Shown here in pieces: positions 18,054 through 26,885 of a stretch of 64,000 nucleotides of DNA. The first letter of the stretch is position 1, and each line of letters opens with the position of its first letter. The stretch lies in assembly GCA_029339505.1 (NCBI GenBank), contig JAQISU010000179.1, positions 15,004,001 to 15,068,000 of the forward strand. Direction: 5' to 3'. This DNA comes from Unio delphinus (lineage: Eukaryota > Mollusca > Bivalvia > Unionida > Unionidae). The notes under the pieces were generated by a model. It did not search any database. It had not been told where the DNA came from and worked only from the letters and a program-made list of their open reading frames with translations. Both the position numbers and the translations under genes were made by a program.

Positions 18054-19463
18054 ATGTTTAAAAAGTCACGTGATCCAGCGTTTGATATAGACGCCCCAGT
18101 TGGCAAGGATGATTCTGTACGCGATTATCAATATTACGCCTATCATGCAATAGACCCAAATAGTCGATCGCGAATTGAACTTCAAGTCCATGATACCAGT
18201 AAATACTTTCTACCCGCTGAAGCGTTTATTGAAGTAGAAGGAGAACTTGTAACAGCTGCTGATACTACTGCTGTACCAGCACCGTATCCAGCTGGTACTC
18301 AAGTCGGGTTTGTTAATAATGGTATCATGGCGCTATTTGAGAGTGCTAGATATCTCATTGATGGAAAAGAAATTGAGTCGATAGATCGTGATGTTGATGC
18401 AGCCACAACAATAATCGGGCTAGCAAGATATTCTGATGATTATACAAGATCAGCGGGACCTTCTATGATGTTTGCAAAAGATGTTAAAAATACCGCTGGA
18501 GGAAATCCATTTGTTGTAAGACAACCAAAAAAACGTGATAATAGTGATGCTGGTATCGAGGATATGATTATAAACAACGACACTAACTTCAATCTAGGAG
18601 CTGCAACACGTATTTTAATGTTGGAAGGGCGGCGTGGATCATTTTCATGCGCGATTCCACTGCATCACATATTTGGATTCTGTAGAAACGTCAGAAAAGT
18701 TATCTACGGGGCGAAGAATACAGTATCGCTTGTACGAAAGAGTGATGATAATGACGCAATTTGGAGGATTCCAGCGGATGCTGCGAATCCAAATGCTGAT
18801 GCCGGTAAAGTCAATTTAACAAAAATATCATTGTGGATGCCAGTGTTGACTCCAGCAATCACCGCAGAAGAACGATTACTATCATTTATGGACCATGGAG
18901 GAAAGTCGTTGTTAAGTTGGCTAACCGTGAGTACAGATGTTAAACAATCAAATCTGAACGGGTTATTCACTTAGAATCTAGCATCAAAACAAGGTGTTGC
19001 TGCGCCACGTCACATATTCGTAGCGTTACAGGATATCACACGAGTTGGCAATCAACTCTCCAGCCATATGATATTTGATCAATTAGGTGTTAAAGACGTC
19101 TCACTGAGAATAAACGGCCAGCAGGAACCATCTGAAGACGTACAACTTGATTACGGTCAAAATCATATTGCTCGCGTGTATCATAGGTTGTTGTCGTTTA
19201 TGGCACGTGATCAAAATGTTGATACTGGTCTGCAAATATCACAATACGACTTTAAAAATCTGTATCCGATCTATTACTTTTCGCCGGAACATCTCGATTT
19301 GATGAGACAATCCGTCGTTGATATACATTTTAGAGCTAATGTGCTTCGTGGTGCTATTGCTAATTATAGAGCAGTTGCTGTCATTCTCAGCGACAAATCA
19401 ATGCTACTCGAAGGTGTTGGTGGAAGAATGAGAGTGGTAGATGCGCCAGTAGAAAATCTTTGA
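18054..19463 (+). pseudogene. MCP: major capsid protein (double jelly-roll), interrupted by one TAG
   Basis: One continuous frame of 469 sense positions broken only by TAG at 18972-18974. The first part (306 residues) carries IELQVHDTSKYFLPAEAFIEVEG. The second part holds HMIFDQLGVKDVSLRINGQ, then a segment ending in YYFSPEHLDL, and a strand-rich end. Order and length fit Polinton major capsid proteins, which build the icosahedral shell. The stop falls between the two jelly rolls. Everything else in the frame looks conserved, so the change is recent, a sequencing error, or a read-through stop. As written, no full-length capsid protein is made. Confidence 0.88.
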
Positions 19464-19470
19464 TTGAAAA
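19463..19470 (+). promoter_or_regulatory. ATTGAAAA motif at gene junction
   Basis: ATTGAAAA overlaps the last base of the capsid-gene stop and lies about 68 bp before ATG 19538. Member of the recurrent TTGAAAA set. Confidence 0.4.
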
Positions 19471-19537
19471 TCCTTCGATTTTTCCAAAAACATGTAATCG
19501 AAACTTTATAGCAATTAGATCAATCTGTTATTGTATA

Positions 19538-20077
19538 ATGTCATATAGTAATATTAATGTCACGTTGACACCTGGTCAATTAAAAAAACTACAATCCAAA
19601 TCAGCTAAGCAATGTGGAACCACAATCACGTTGAAACCCAATCAAATGACTGGCGGGGCAAATAAATTATCGCTGACAACTCGTCAAGTAAAACATTTCA
19701 ATGATGCACTTGTAGCAAAAAAAGGTGTTCAGATTACTCTCTCTGCGAAAGCGATCAGCAACATGATAAAAACCGGCGGTATATTCCCGTTGTTAGCTGC
19801 GATTCCAGCATTGATTGTGGCAGCAGCTCCAGCAGTGGCGAAAGCGGCAGCGTTAGGAGCCGTTGGTACTGCAGCAGGAATGGCGTTGAAAAAAGCAACT
19901 GGGAAAGGATATAAAAAAAAGGGACGATCCGTTCACGGATTGGGTCTAAGACTACCAGGAACCCCGTATTCGTGGTACAGCGGAAAGGGTCTAAGACTAC
20001 CAGGAACCCCGTATTCATGGTACAGCGGGAGATCCGTTCACGGATCCGGCCTGAGACTACCAGGAACGATTTATTAG
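19538..20077 (+). CDS. basic Polinton virion protein with hydrophobic core and C-terminal repeats
   Basis: 179 residues from ATG 19538; a longer frame reaches back to 19460 without ATG. The N-terminal half reads VTLTPGQLKKLQSKSAKQ, and the same LTxxQ-type helix unit recurs (SLTTRQVKHF, TLSAKAISNM), a pattern seen in a Polinton-wide protein family. A hydrophobic Ala-rich segment follows (GGIFPLLAAIPALIVAAAP), then a basic KKKGR tail with three copies of GLRLPGT, two of them extended as GLRLPGTPYSWYSG. It may be a membrane-active or DNA-condensing virion component like adenovirus pVI/mu. Function is inferred. Confidence 0.65.
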   Translation: MSYSNINVTLTPGQLKKLQSKSAKQCGTTITLKPNQMTGGANKLSLTTRQVKHFNDALVAKKGVQITLSAKAISNMIKTGGIFPLLAAIPALIVAAAPAVAKAAALGAVGTAAGMALKKATGKGYKKKGRSVHGLGLRLPGTPYSWYSGKGLRLPGTPYSWYSGRSVHGSGLRLPGTIY

Positions 20078-20084
20078 TTGAAAA
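20076..20084 (+). promoter_or_regulatory. AGTTGAAAA motif at gene junction
   Basis: Begins inside the stop codon of the preceding gene and lies 19 bp upstream of the protease ATG (20104). Confidence 0.4.
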
Positions 20085-20103
20085 CCCAATTGTTGAGGAG
20101 TCT

Positions 20104-20568
20104 ATGATTCCTATGTCCAATTTTGATTTACTCGATGCTGCTAAAAAACTGGCGATTAAAAATTTCAGAGGTGTCTTTATGAAAGATCAATTACCGACAC
20201 AACCCAACAGTGTTGAAACCGGTATCATTAATCTCGATAACAGCACCGGACCTGGAACTCACTGGGTTGCATACGCTATTGATCCACGTGGGATTGTCTA
20301 TTTTGATTCATATGGATTAGCCCCGCCAAGCGAGTTTATGCGTTACATAAAAGCTTTTCCAATGAAGACTTGGTATTCTACGCTACCAACACAACAAATG
20401 AACGACCCACCAATATGTGGCAGCGAAGTATTAAATGTCCTCGATGCTATTTCTAACTCTTTGGGTAACCCAAGGGGAAAACCACCTCATGTTGTCGTAA
20501 ATGAATACACTAGTAATCGCTGGAATCAAAGAGATTTTAGAGAGAGAAAGAGTTTTACAATAACATGA
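20104..20568 (+). CDS. PRO: adenain-like (Ulp1-fold) maturation cysteine protease
   Basis: 154 residues from ATG 20104. This start follows the TTGAAAA motif and clears the preceding repeat gene; the frame is open further upstream. Catalytic residues in C48/C5 order: H53 (GTHWVAY), D68 (VYFDSYG), Gln97/98 (TQQMND) and C105 (PPICGSEVL). In Polintons and adenoviruses this enzyme cleaves virion proteins at Gly-rich sites during maturation. The stop overlaps the next start as ATGA. No break is seen. Confidence 0.9.
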   Translation: MIPMSNFDLLDAAKKLAIKNFRGVFMKDQLPTQPNSVETGIINLDNSTGPGTHWVAYAIDPRGIVYFDSYGLAPPSEFMRYIKAFPMKTWYSTLPTQQMNDPPICGSEVLNVLDAISNSLGNPRGKPPHVVVNEYTSNRWNQRDFRERKSFTIT

Positions 20569-21218
20569 TTGATATTTGGGGGAGACCTCTGAAACCCAAA
20601 CCCGATGACACTGCGACGGGTGATGTAAAGAAACTAATCAAAGATGAAATAGCTGAGACGTTAAATCTAGCAAATGTTGACCCGAACGAAATAGTTGTAT
20701 TTCAAGACAAACAGGGTAAATTGAAAAGCAGTGATGTATCATTGGATGACATTTTGATACGGCAGAGCGATGCCGCTGAAAACTCTATTGCGCTGTATTC
20801 CAGCGGTGGACGACTTAAACCAGGCGCACTTGTGTCTATGATCACCGACGCGATTGCTACCAACGAACGGGAGCTGAATGATTATATACGAGGTTATAAT
20901 ATTTTTCGCAAAAATGTCATAAATAAATTCTTTGGAACCCCACCTGTGATTGGCATGACTCTAGCTGAAATTAAAGACTTGTTGAATTCATTCTTCGCTA
21001 ACAAGGAAGCTGGAAGGATGATGACTGCTTCAGAAATCAAGGCAAATTATCTCGATATTTACAATGATATTTCTAAAATAATAGAAAATCTTGAGCGGGT
21101 ACAAAAACCCACCAACGACGTCGTTAGTAAGTTTTTTGGATCCCCACCTGTGGCAGACTCGACTCTCGCTGAAATTAGCGAGTTTATTATCAGGCATACC
21201 CAGCTACATCTACGATGA
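20565..21218 (+). CDS. repeat-rich structural-type protein 1 (unrecognised)
   Basis: 217 residues. The start overlaps the protease stop (ATGA). The N-terminus is polar with a short beta motif (NEIVVFQDKQGKLKS). From residue 100 on there are repeats built on KFFGxPPVxxxTLAEI and KANYLDIYNDISKIIE, predicted helical or coiled. The next ORF continues the same repeat types in the -1 frame after another ATGA overlap. The two could be one former long protein or a translationally coupled pair. A fibre-like or spike-like role is possible; no homologue recognised. Confidence 0.65.
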   Translation: MIDIWGRPLKPKPDDTATGDVKKLIKDEIAETLNLANVDPNEIVVFQDKQGKLKSSDVSLDDILIRQSDAAENSIALYSSGGRLKPGALVSMITDAIATNERELNDYIRGYNIFRKNVINKFFGTPPVIGMTLAEIKDLLNSFFANKEAGRMMTASEIKANYLDIYNDISKIIENLERVQKPTNDVVSKFFGSPPVADSTLAEISEFIIRHTQLHLR

Positions 21219-21946
21219 CTCTCAACGATATTATTAGGTTTATGGTGAGACAAGCAACACTTAATACCATCGTTGATAAATTTTTAGGGAGAACACGCGA
21301 ATCTGAAACAACATCGTCGACAGGCCCAACCCTCGCTGAAATTAAAAGCGCTATTGACGAACAAAAGCTCACCAGCGAAATTGTTAATAAGTTCTTTGAG
21401 GGCAGTAAACCCCAAGATATCACGACATTTTCTAACATCAAAACTTATTTTAGACTCCAATCACAGCTTAAAATCAACGACCTTCTGATTTCATTCTTTT
21501 TTAATAATAGGGATGGGAGGATGATGCTTTCTACCGAAATCAAAAAAAACTATCTCGACATTTACGACGATATTGCTAAACTACGAGAAGATTTTGAAAA
21601 GGTAAAAATTCAGCATCCAGACATAGGCGTTAAAAATATCGTGTATAAGGTCAATCATGGGACCTTTGATTGGGTAAAAAACTTTAATGCTAAATTGAAA
21701 GTCACTAACGTGAAGTGGCCCCATGGTATCTACAGGATGACGTTAATCTCTAACAAGCAATTTGATATCATCGTGAAAGGTAAAACCTACTTTGGTGGCA
21801 CCGCGACAGTAATTATCGCGGGGGGAGAAGAAGAATTTGAGATTGTCGTGGTTGATAACACCATTAGAAAACATATAGCCTGGTGTTTAGAATTCGTAGG
21901 TGAAGTAGACATCCCCCTGATCTACGACCCTGACGATGATGAATAA
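21215..21946 (+). CDS. repeat-rich structural-type protein 2 with beta-rich C-terminus
   Basis: 243 residues. The N-terminal half has repeats related to the upstream ORF (TLAEIKSAI, EIVNKFFEGS, IKKNYLDIYDDIAKLREDF). The C-terminal about 100 residues are strand-rich (IVYKVNHGTFDWV, GIYRMTLIS, GGTATVIIAGGEEEFEIVV), like a small beta-sandwich. A helical stalk plus terminal beta domain suggests a receptor-binding fibre, but this is inference from architecture only. Followed directly by a TTGAAAA motif. Confidence 0.65.
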   Translation: MTLNDIIRFMVRQATLNTIVDKFLGRTRESETTSSTGPTLAEIKSAIDEQKLTSEIVNKFFEGSKPQDITTFSNIKTYFRLQSQLKINDLLISFFFNNRDGRMMLSTEIKKNYLDIYDDIAKLREDFEKVKIQHPDIGVKNIVYKVNHGTFDWVKNFNAKLKVTNVKWPHGIYRMTLISNKQFDIIVKGKTYFGGTATVIIAGGEEEFEIVVVDNTIRKHIAWCLEFVGEVDIPLIYDPDDDE

Positions 21947-21953
21947 TTGAAAA
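21946..21953 (+). promoter_or_regulatory. ATTGAAAA motif at gene junction
   Basis: Overlaps the stop codon of the preceding gene and lies 21 bp before ATG 21975. Confidence 0.4.
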
Positions 21954-21974
21954 CACTAGTGTTTTTAAATAAAA

Positions 21975-22520
21975 ATGATTTCATCAACGCAATGTCGCTA
22001 TGATCAGGTCAGAGAATTTCAAACTAGACTCAAAACCCTCACCGAGGAGTATCAAATAAAAATAAAAAAATACCGACAAAGAATCACCGCAATTGATATT
22101 ACTATGTACTCGGTGTCAAGCGTTCTCGCTGGCGCCGGAATAATACTTGCATCGGTTACAATGATTGCCCCGGTCATAGTTCCAATTTGCATATCTGCGG
22201 TGGCTACAATCGCGGGTATATCAACCGGGATAACAAAAAAAATATCATCATGCAGCCAGAGTAAACTGCAAGACTACGTGCTTAAATTTCATATTGTATC
22301 AACCGCATACTCACAATTATCCTCGATGATATCGTCGTCACTCGATAATACGATTATATCAGATAGTGAGTTCTCAGCGATGGTCAGTATTTTTGATTCC
22401 GCGATATCAAAATTAGAGAGACAACAACAGTATAATAACAATGACAACACCGATGGAATTGGAAAACACGAACCCGAAAAGCAGAATGATCTCAATAACC
22501 TCAACGATATCAGAGAGTGA
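21975..22520 (+). CDS. two-helix membrane protein, Polinton-associated
   Basis: 181 residues. A charged helix with RxxIKIKKYRQR is followed by two hydrophobic segments (VLAGAGIILASVTMIAPVIV and VPICISAVATIAGISTGI, about residues 50-90), then Ser/Asp-rich and Asn-rich helices. Similar small membrane proteins occur in other animal Polintons. It may be a virion-internal membrane or membrane-active component. Its C-terminal 50 codons lie in a 151-bp tandem duplication, so the present C-terminus may be altered. Confidence 0.6.
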   Translation: MISSTQCRYDQVREFQTRLKTLTEEYQIKIKKYRQRITAIDITMYSVSSVLAGAGIILASVTMIAPVIVPICISAVATIAGISTGITKKISSCSQSKLQDYVLKFHIVSTAYSQLSSMISSSLDNTIISDSEFSAMVSIFDSAISKLERQQQYNNNDNTDGIGKHEPEKQNDLNNLNDIRE

Positions 22521-22680
22521 GTTCTCAGTGATGGTCAGTATTTATGATTCCGCGATATCAAAATTAGAGCGACAACATAAGTATAGCAACGATGACAACA
22601 CCGATGGAATTACTTCAACAAATAGTGGAGAACACGAACCCAGTACAAACAAGCATGATATCAATAACATCAACGAAACC
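22359..22680 (+). repeat. 151-bp tandem duplication at the membrane protein / minor capsid junction
   Basis: The segment starting TCAGATAGTGAG (22359) recurs from TCAGAGAGTGAG (22510). The copies have diverged at several bases, and the first has lost about 17 bp near its end. The duplication doubles the ATGACAACACCGATGGAATT start context of the minor capsid gene (22441 and 22592) in different frames, giving a decoy 82-codon ORF at 22441-22689. Confidence 0.88.
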
Positions 22681-23941
22681 CGAGTTTAGTGTGAATTTCC
22701 CTAGCCCAGTCCCCGTGAAGGAGATAGCGCTAGCAAAACTACGAGTGTATCACAGTTGGCCTAATATCAGATCGGTAGCATTTGGTGGTCAACAACCGAA
22801 TAATTCCTTGGTGTTCGCGAATAAGAATAAACCCGACGGGACTCCAGACTGGAACGTTGTTTCCATACCAACAGGGTCATACCAAATCGAACAAATCAAT
22901 AATGAATTCGCGCGTAGAATAAAATCGATTACTGAAACAGAATCGAAAATCGCTATAACAGTTCATGAACCGACGCTATCGTCTGCCATTGAAATAGGCA
23001 CAGAAGGATACGTCGTAGATATCTATCAGAGTTCTATAAGAACCGTACTAGGATGGCCTGAATTACCACCCGGGGGAAAAACCGTTGATTTACCAGAACC
23101 ACAAAAAAATGATTATATCACCGACGTGATAAAACCTGATAATCCAATAAAGAGTTATAGCGACTATGACAAACCGAAATTTTTCGCAATCGGTATAATA
23201 CATCCAAGTGGAGACGAATTTCATAGACCTAACTTCAATGTTACCGAAAATTTCACAGCAATGAATAATGATTTTTCACTGTTGTTAATATCCCTCAAAT
23301 CTAGTACTCTCACCCGAGATGAATTTATCAGCGTTGTAGAAACATGTAATAAAATTATTGACGATATGGAAACATTTAATTTGCAAATCATTCAAGTGGT
23401 ATTAGGTGACAGTAATCCTATAACGAGAACAACATTTACAGAAAGCTATAAAATCCGCGTTGAAGATATTCCAGCATTTAAACTACCAGGATATAACGTA
23501 CCAGAACTAAAAAGACTTCTCAGTGATGCCATCGATGTTGGTTTTAAAATAATTCATGATACGTGGAAAAAAACATCATCACCGGAAATAAAAATCCTCA
23601 AACATAATAATGACCCAGACGGTGGTGGCAGGCATATTGCTCCGTTCAATGTGAATATTTCATCGGTGATTGCACTCAATTTAGTATGCGATGTTATCGA
23701 AGGAAGCTATCAAATTAATCTCGAACGATCAAATCAAGCTCAGCAAGGATATATTTTATATTCATTTGCACCAACAGCTCCTCCAGGATTTTTAATAATC
23801 GAGTCTCCGGTTAATCCAGTCTATATGCGGTGTCATAATGATTCCCTGACCAGAATTAATTTCAAACTCACAGATCAGTCCAATAATCTAATTGATCTAC
23901 AAGAGGAGGTGTTAGCGATTAGTCTGTTTGTGAAGTCCTAA
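22592..23941 (+). CDS. mCP: minor capsid (penton-type) protein
   Basis: 449 residues. The N-terminus has the pattern VPVKEIALAKLRVYHSWPNI followed by IPTGSYQIEQINNEF, seen in the conserved Polinton minor capsid family. The C-terminal jelly-roll-like end reads GYILYSFAPTAPPGF, then LTRINFKLTDQ and VLAISLFVK. Such proteins occupy the capsid vertices. The stop at 23939-23941 abuts the right inverted repeat with no spacer. The start was chosen over the upstream duplicate ATG (22441) because only this one is in frame. Confidence 0.75.
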   Translation: MTTPMELLQQIVENTNPVQTSMISITSTKPEFSVNFPSPVPVKEIALAKLRVYHSWPNIRSVAFGGQQPNNSLVFANKNKPDGTPDWNVVSIPTGSYQIEQINNEFARRIKSITETESKIAITVHEPTLSSAIEIGTEGYVVDIYQSSIRTVLGWPELPPGGKTVDLPEPQKNDYITDVIKPDNPIKSYSDYDKPKFFAIGIIHPSGDEFHRPNFNVTENFTAMNNDFSLLLISLKSSTLTRDEFISVVETCNKIIDDMETFNLQIIQVVLGDSNPITRTTFTESYKIRVEDIPAFKLPGYNVPELKRLLSDAIDVGFKIIHDTWKKTSSPEIKILKHNNDPDGGGRHIAPFNVNISSVIALNLVCDVIEGSYQINLERSNQAQQGYILYSFAPTAPPGFLIIESPVNPVYMRCHNDSLTRINFKLTDQSNNLIDLQEEVLAISLFVKS

Positions 23942-24235
23942 GGACTCGATCAAATATTCGGTTGAAATCATTTATTATTTTTTGTTAACCTAGAACTGAA
24001 AGTTCCAGCAGCAGAGAGGGTGAACGACAACATCGTTGCGAGCAAAATTGATTAAAAAATCGTAAAATCTCCGTTTTTGCAAAAATGGAGACTTTTTTTT
24101 TGGTTAAATGAGATTTTGTTGGAAGCCTTATTTTTTGCTCGAAAACGTAGTCTGTAAGCCTTATTTTGCTCGAAAACATGATCTGGAAGCCTTATTTTTG
24201 CTCGAAAACGTGGTCTGTTCACCCTCTCTGCTGCT
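23942..24235 (-). repeat. right terminal inverted repeat of the Polinton
   Basis: Reverse-complement partner of 8572-8866, 294 bp. It begins on the base right after the stop codon of the minor capsid ORF (TAA 23939-23941). It therefore carries a duplicate of the 3' end of the ATPase gene, with no ORF attached. Confidence 0.95.
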
Positions 24236-24240
24236 CTTCA

Positions 24241-24837
24241 TATTATGAAACTCTTATCAATTGGTTTAGGAAGTTTATGCAAACAAAAAAAAAATATTGA
24301 TACATCTGACATCAGTGTTGTTGGTGCTGATACATGTATAAGCATACCTTTCCCACTAATGACAAAGATTACACACATCTTCAAATGATTATTTAACATG
24401 TTCACATTTGTGTTTTGTCAAAGTACAGTGACATTTCAAAGATCAAGCATGGTCTGCTCAAACAACTAGGAATTTTTAAATGGTGTTTATAGCCTGGCAG
24501 TGGGTATACTATTAAACCTTTAATTATCAATTTTCACACTGATTTAATAGGTACCTAGATGGTTCCAGGTATCACGGTTTCAAAGAATTTAATATATACT
24601 TGGGTCTATACCTTCGTTGTTCAAATTCAAGGATCCTTATATTATAAATTCGTTATAAAGAGCAGACCTGGTAACAGCCAAAATCCACTCAGCATGATAA
24701 ATAAAACTGAAAAGGTAACTCATAACATTGATATCTTCCTGTCAACAAATTATACATTTTCATTTCTGGCTGTAGCCTGTGGTGAGATGCAGAAAACATT
24801 TGCCATTCATGGATAATAAATGCATAATTTTACTTAC
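24241..24837. other. intron sequence, no gene seen
   Basis: Host intron to the right of the Polinton. No coding signal. Confidence 0.6.
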
Positions 24838-24990
24838 CTGGCTTCGTTCAAGTAGATTAGATTTGTTGCTGACAAGAAGAACAGCTTTGTCTATGACCCC
24901 CAGTCCCACTCTGGAGTTTTCCACTCCAGTAATAGTCAGGTCAATATTGTCCCCGGGTTGCACAGTTTCATCCCTCAACTTGACAGTAAG
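24838..24990 (-). CDS. host exon: A2M/complement/CD109-like protein, MG6 domain
   Basis: A 153-bp phase-0 exon on the minus strand. The acceptor TTTTTCTTTTTGGCAG precedes 24990 and the donor CAG|GTAAGT follows 24838. It encodes 51 residues with VQPGDNIDLTI and RVGLGVIDKAVLLV, the classic MG6 pattern of thioester-containing proteins (xPG...L.....s.VGL.aVDKsVLLL). It connects in phase to 29610-29419 upstream and 6439-6365 downstream. Confidence 0.9.
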
Positions 24991-25127
24991 CTGCCAAAAA
25001 GAAAAATACATTTACAATTAATTTATCAGTATTTAAGTGACAATTAAGGCCAACTATAATGCTGCATCATAACATATTAAATATCTCAGAATCAACAATG
25101 GTATTGTAGGCGATCAGCATATCTGTG

Positions 25128-25712
25128 ATATTTTCTGATTACCAGTTTATTAGATCTAACAATTAAAATATTCAGAAATATTTTCTGAATACCAATCTTT
25201 TAGATCTAACAATTACAATATTCAGTAATATTTTCTGAATACCAGTCTATTAAATCTAATAATTACAATATTCAGTAATATTTTCTGAATACCAGTCTGT
25301 CAGATCTAACAATTACAATATTCAGTAATAATTTCCAAATACCAGTCTGTTAAATCTAACAATTACAATATTCAGTAATAATTTCTGAATACCAGTCTGT
25401 TAGATCTAACAATTACATTATTCAGTAATATTTTGTGAATACCAGTTTGTTAGATCTAACAATTACAATATTCAGTAATATTTTCTGAATACCAGTTTGT
25501 TAGATCTAACAATTACAATATTCAGTAATATTTTCTGAATACCAGTCTGTTAAATTTAACAATTACAATATTCAGTAATATTTTCTGAATATCAATCTGT
25601 TAAATCTAACAATTACAATATTCATTAATATTTTATGAAAACCAGTCTATTAGATCTAACAATTACAATATTCAGTAATATTTTCTGATTACCAGTTTGT
25701 TAGATCTAACAA
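25128..25712. repeat. 50-bp minisatellite
   Basis: About 12 tandem copies of a 50-bp unit (AGATCTAACAATTACAATATTCAGTAATA then TTTTCTGAATACCAGTCTGTT). Mild divergence. Intronic. Confidence 0.95.
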
Positions 25713-26885
25713 GTAGAGTGGGAGTGCTCTACAGATATTTCGAGCTTCTAAGACAAAGCCATGTGTAAAGTGTAGTTGTCTGCATTTGCAACATGCACAA
25801 TGGAGGGAATGTTCACAAACCTCTATCTTACTCTCATTTAATCTTCAACTGTTATTAAAAAAGGAAAGATTAATTTTGCCAGATGAGACAGTAAAGTTTC
25901 TGAAAGTACAATTAAAAATTAACAAAAAAATACAATGAAAAAAAATTATCCATTTTTATAAACATAATTTACTTCTGAAGTCTAGAAAGTTCAAAAAGAC
26001 CAAGAGGAACTATCAGTTTAAGGTTCCCATCTGAAGAATGGCAAAGCTGTATGCTATAACCCCAAATACACCTATCAATCAAACAGTAATGGTAATGTCA
26101 GTATTTGTTGTATCAAAATACACCACTCCCTCGATAACTCGTGAACTCATATGTAATGAAGTGTCTGGCATGGCTCCTGCATTTTTACCAAAGAAAATAT
26201 ATTTAAAAAATCTTTCAAAATATGCAGAATGTGAAAAAATTATGATAAGAATTGGAAAAGTAAAGCTTTATACATTTCTCATATTATCATCAAAAATGGT
26301 GATTAATGTCCATAAAGATCAATTCCATATTGTGAAATTTGCAAGTTCTAAATAAGATATAAATTAATTAATATGAGTTTATTTGTTGATAAAAAGTCAT
26401 CAATACACCGTAAACAAACAGTCTGGTGAAAAAGTGATCAATGAAAACGTCCGGTAAATGCTAACATGTGGCAACAGATAATGATAAATAAACAGCAATT
26501 AAATATCTTGCTATCTGAAAGTCACATTCTAATCTTTTGTTTCTGTTTCTATGTAAATATTATAATTATAACATATTCTTTATTATGAAAAATTGAAAAG
26601 AGTCAATCAACTGTCACATCGAAACCCATGAGTACTTCTGTGAGTACCTAATTACCTGCAGGCCTTGTTTTCATCAATGACTTGGTGAAGTGTTTGTTGC
26701 ACTAAAATAAGCCATTAAAAGAGACCTGTGTTTTTGTATCACTTTGATTATGTCCTATGTATTGAATCAAGTAAGGGATGACTTTGCTCGGCAGCAGCAA
26801 AATCAGAGAGCAACACAAAAAAACAACTGATTTTTTCAAAAAGTAAATTGTCATTTGTCAAGTGTATCACAACCGGCATTCTTAT
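25713..26885. other. intron sequence, no supported gene
   Basis: AT-rich. The 105-codon ORF at 26038-26355 has no recognisable domain or splice context and is not called. Confidence 0.6.

Larger units (their letters stand above)
8567..24240 (+). mobile_element. complete Polinton/Maverick (adintovirus-like) element with target duplication
   Basis: The element spans 8572-24235 (15,664 bp). It is bounded by inverted repeats starting AGCAGCAGAGAGGGTG and flanked by CTTCA at 8567-8571 and 24236-24240. It encodes the Polinton hallmark set: packaging ATPase, RVE integrase, PolB, adenain-like protease, major and minor capsid proteins. Layout: ATPase (-), zinc ribbon and PLA2 (+), integrase (+), PolB fusion (-), HNH (+), hairpin repeats, then nine plus-strand virion-type ORFs. 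The 15-20 kb size, self-encoded polymerase and 5-6 bp duplication fit the family; the usual duplication is 6 bp and here five bases match. The host gene runs on the opposite strand to the virion genes. Confidence 0.96.

Noticed and set aside
22441..22689. 82-codon ORF before the minor capsid gene
   Set aside because: Created by the 151-bp tandem duplication that copied the minor capsid start into another frame.
8572..24235. Integrated adenovirus or giant-virus fragment
   Set aside because: Complete terminal inverted repeats, target duplication, RVE integrase and the gene set fit a whole Polinton better than a fragment of a larger virus.
26038..26355. 105-codon plus-strand ORF
   Set aside because: No recognisable domain, AT-rich codons, opposite strand to the host gene, no repeat partner.
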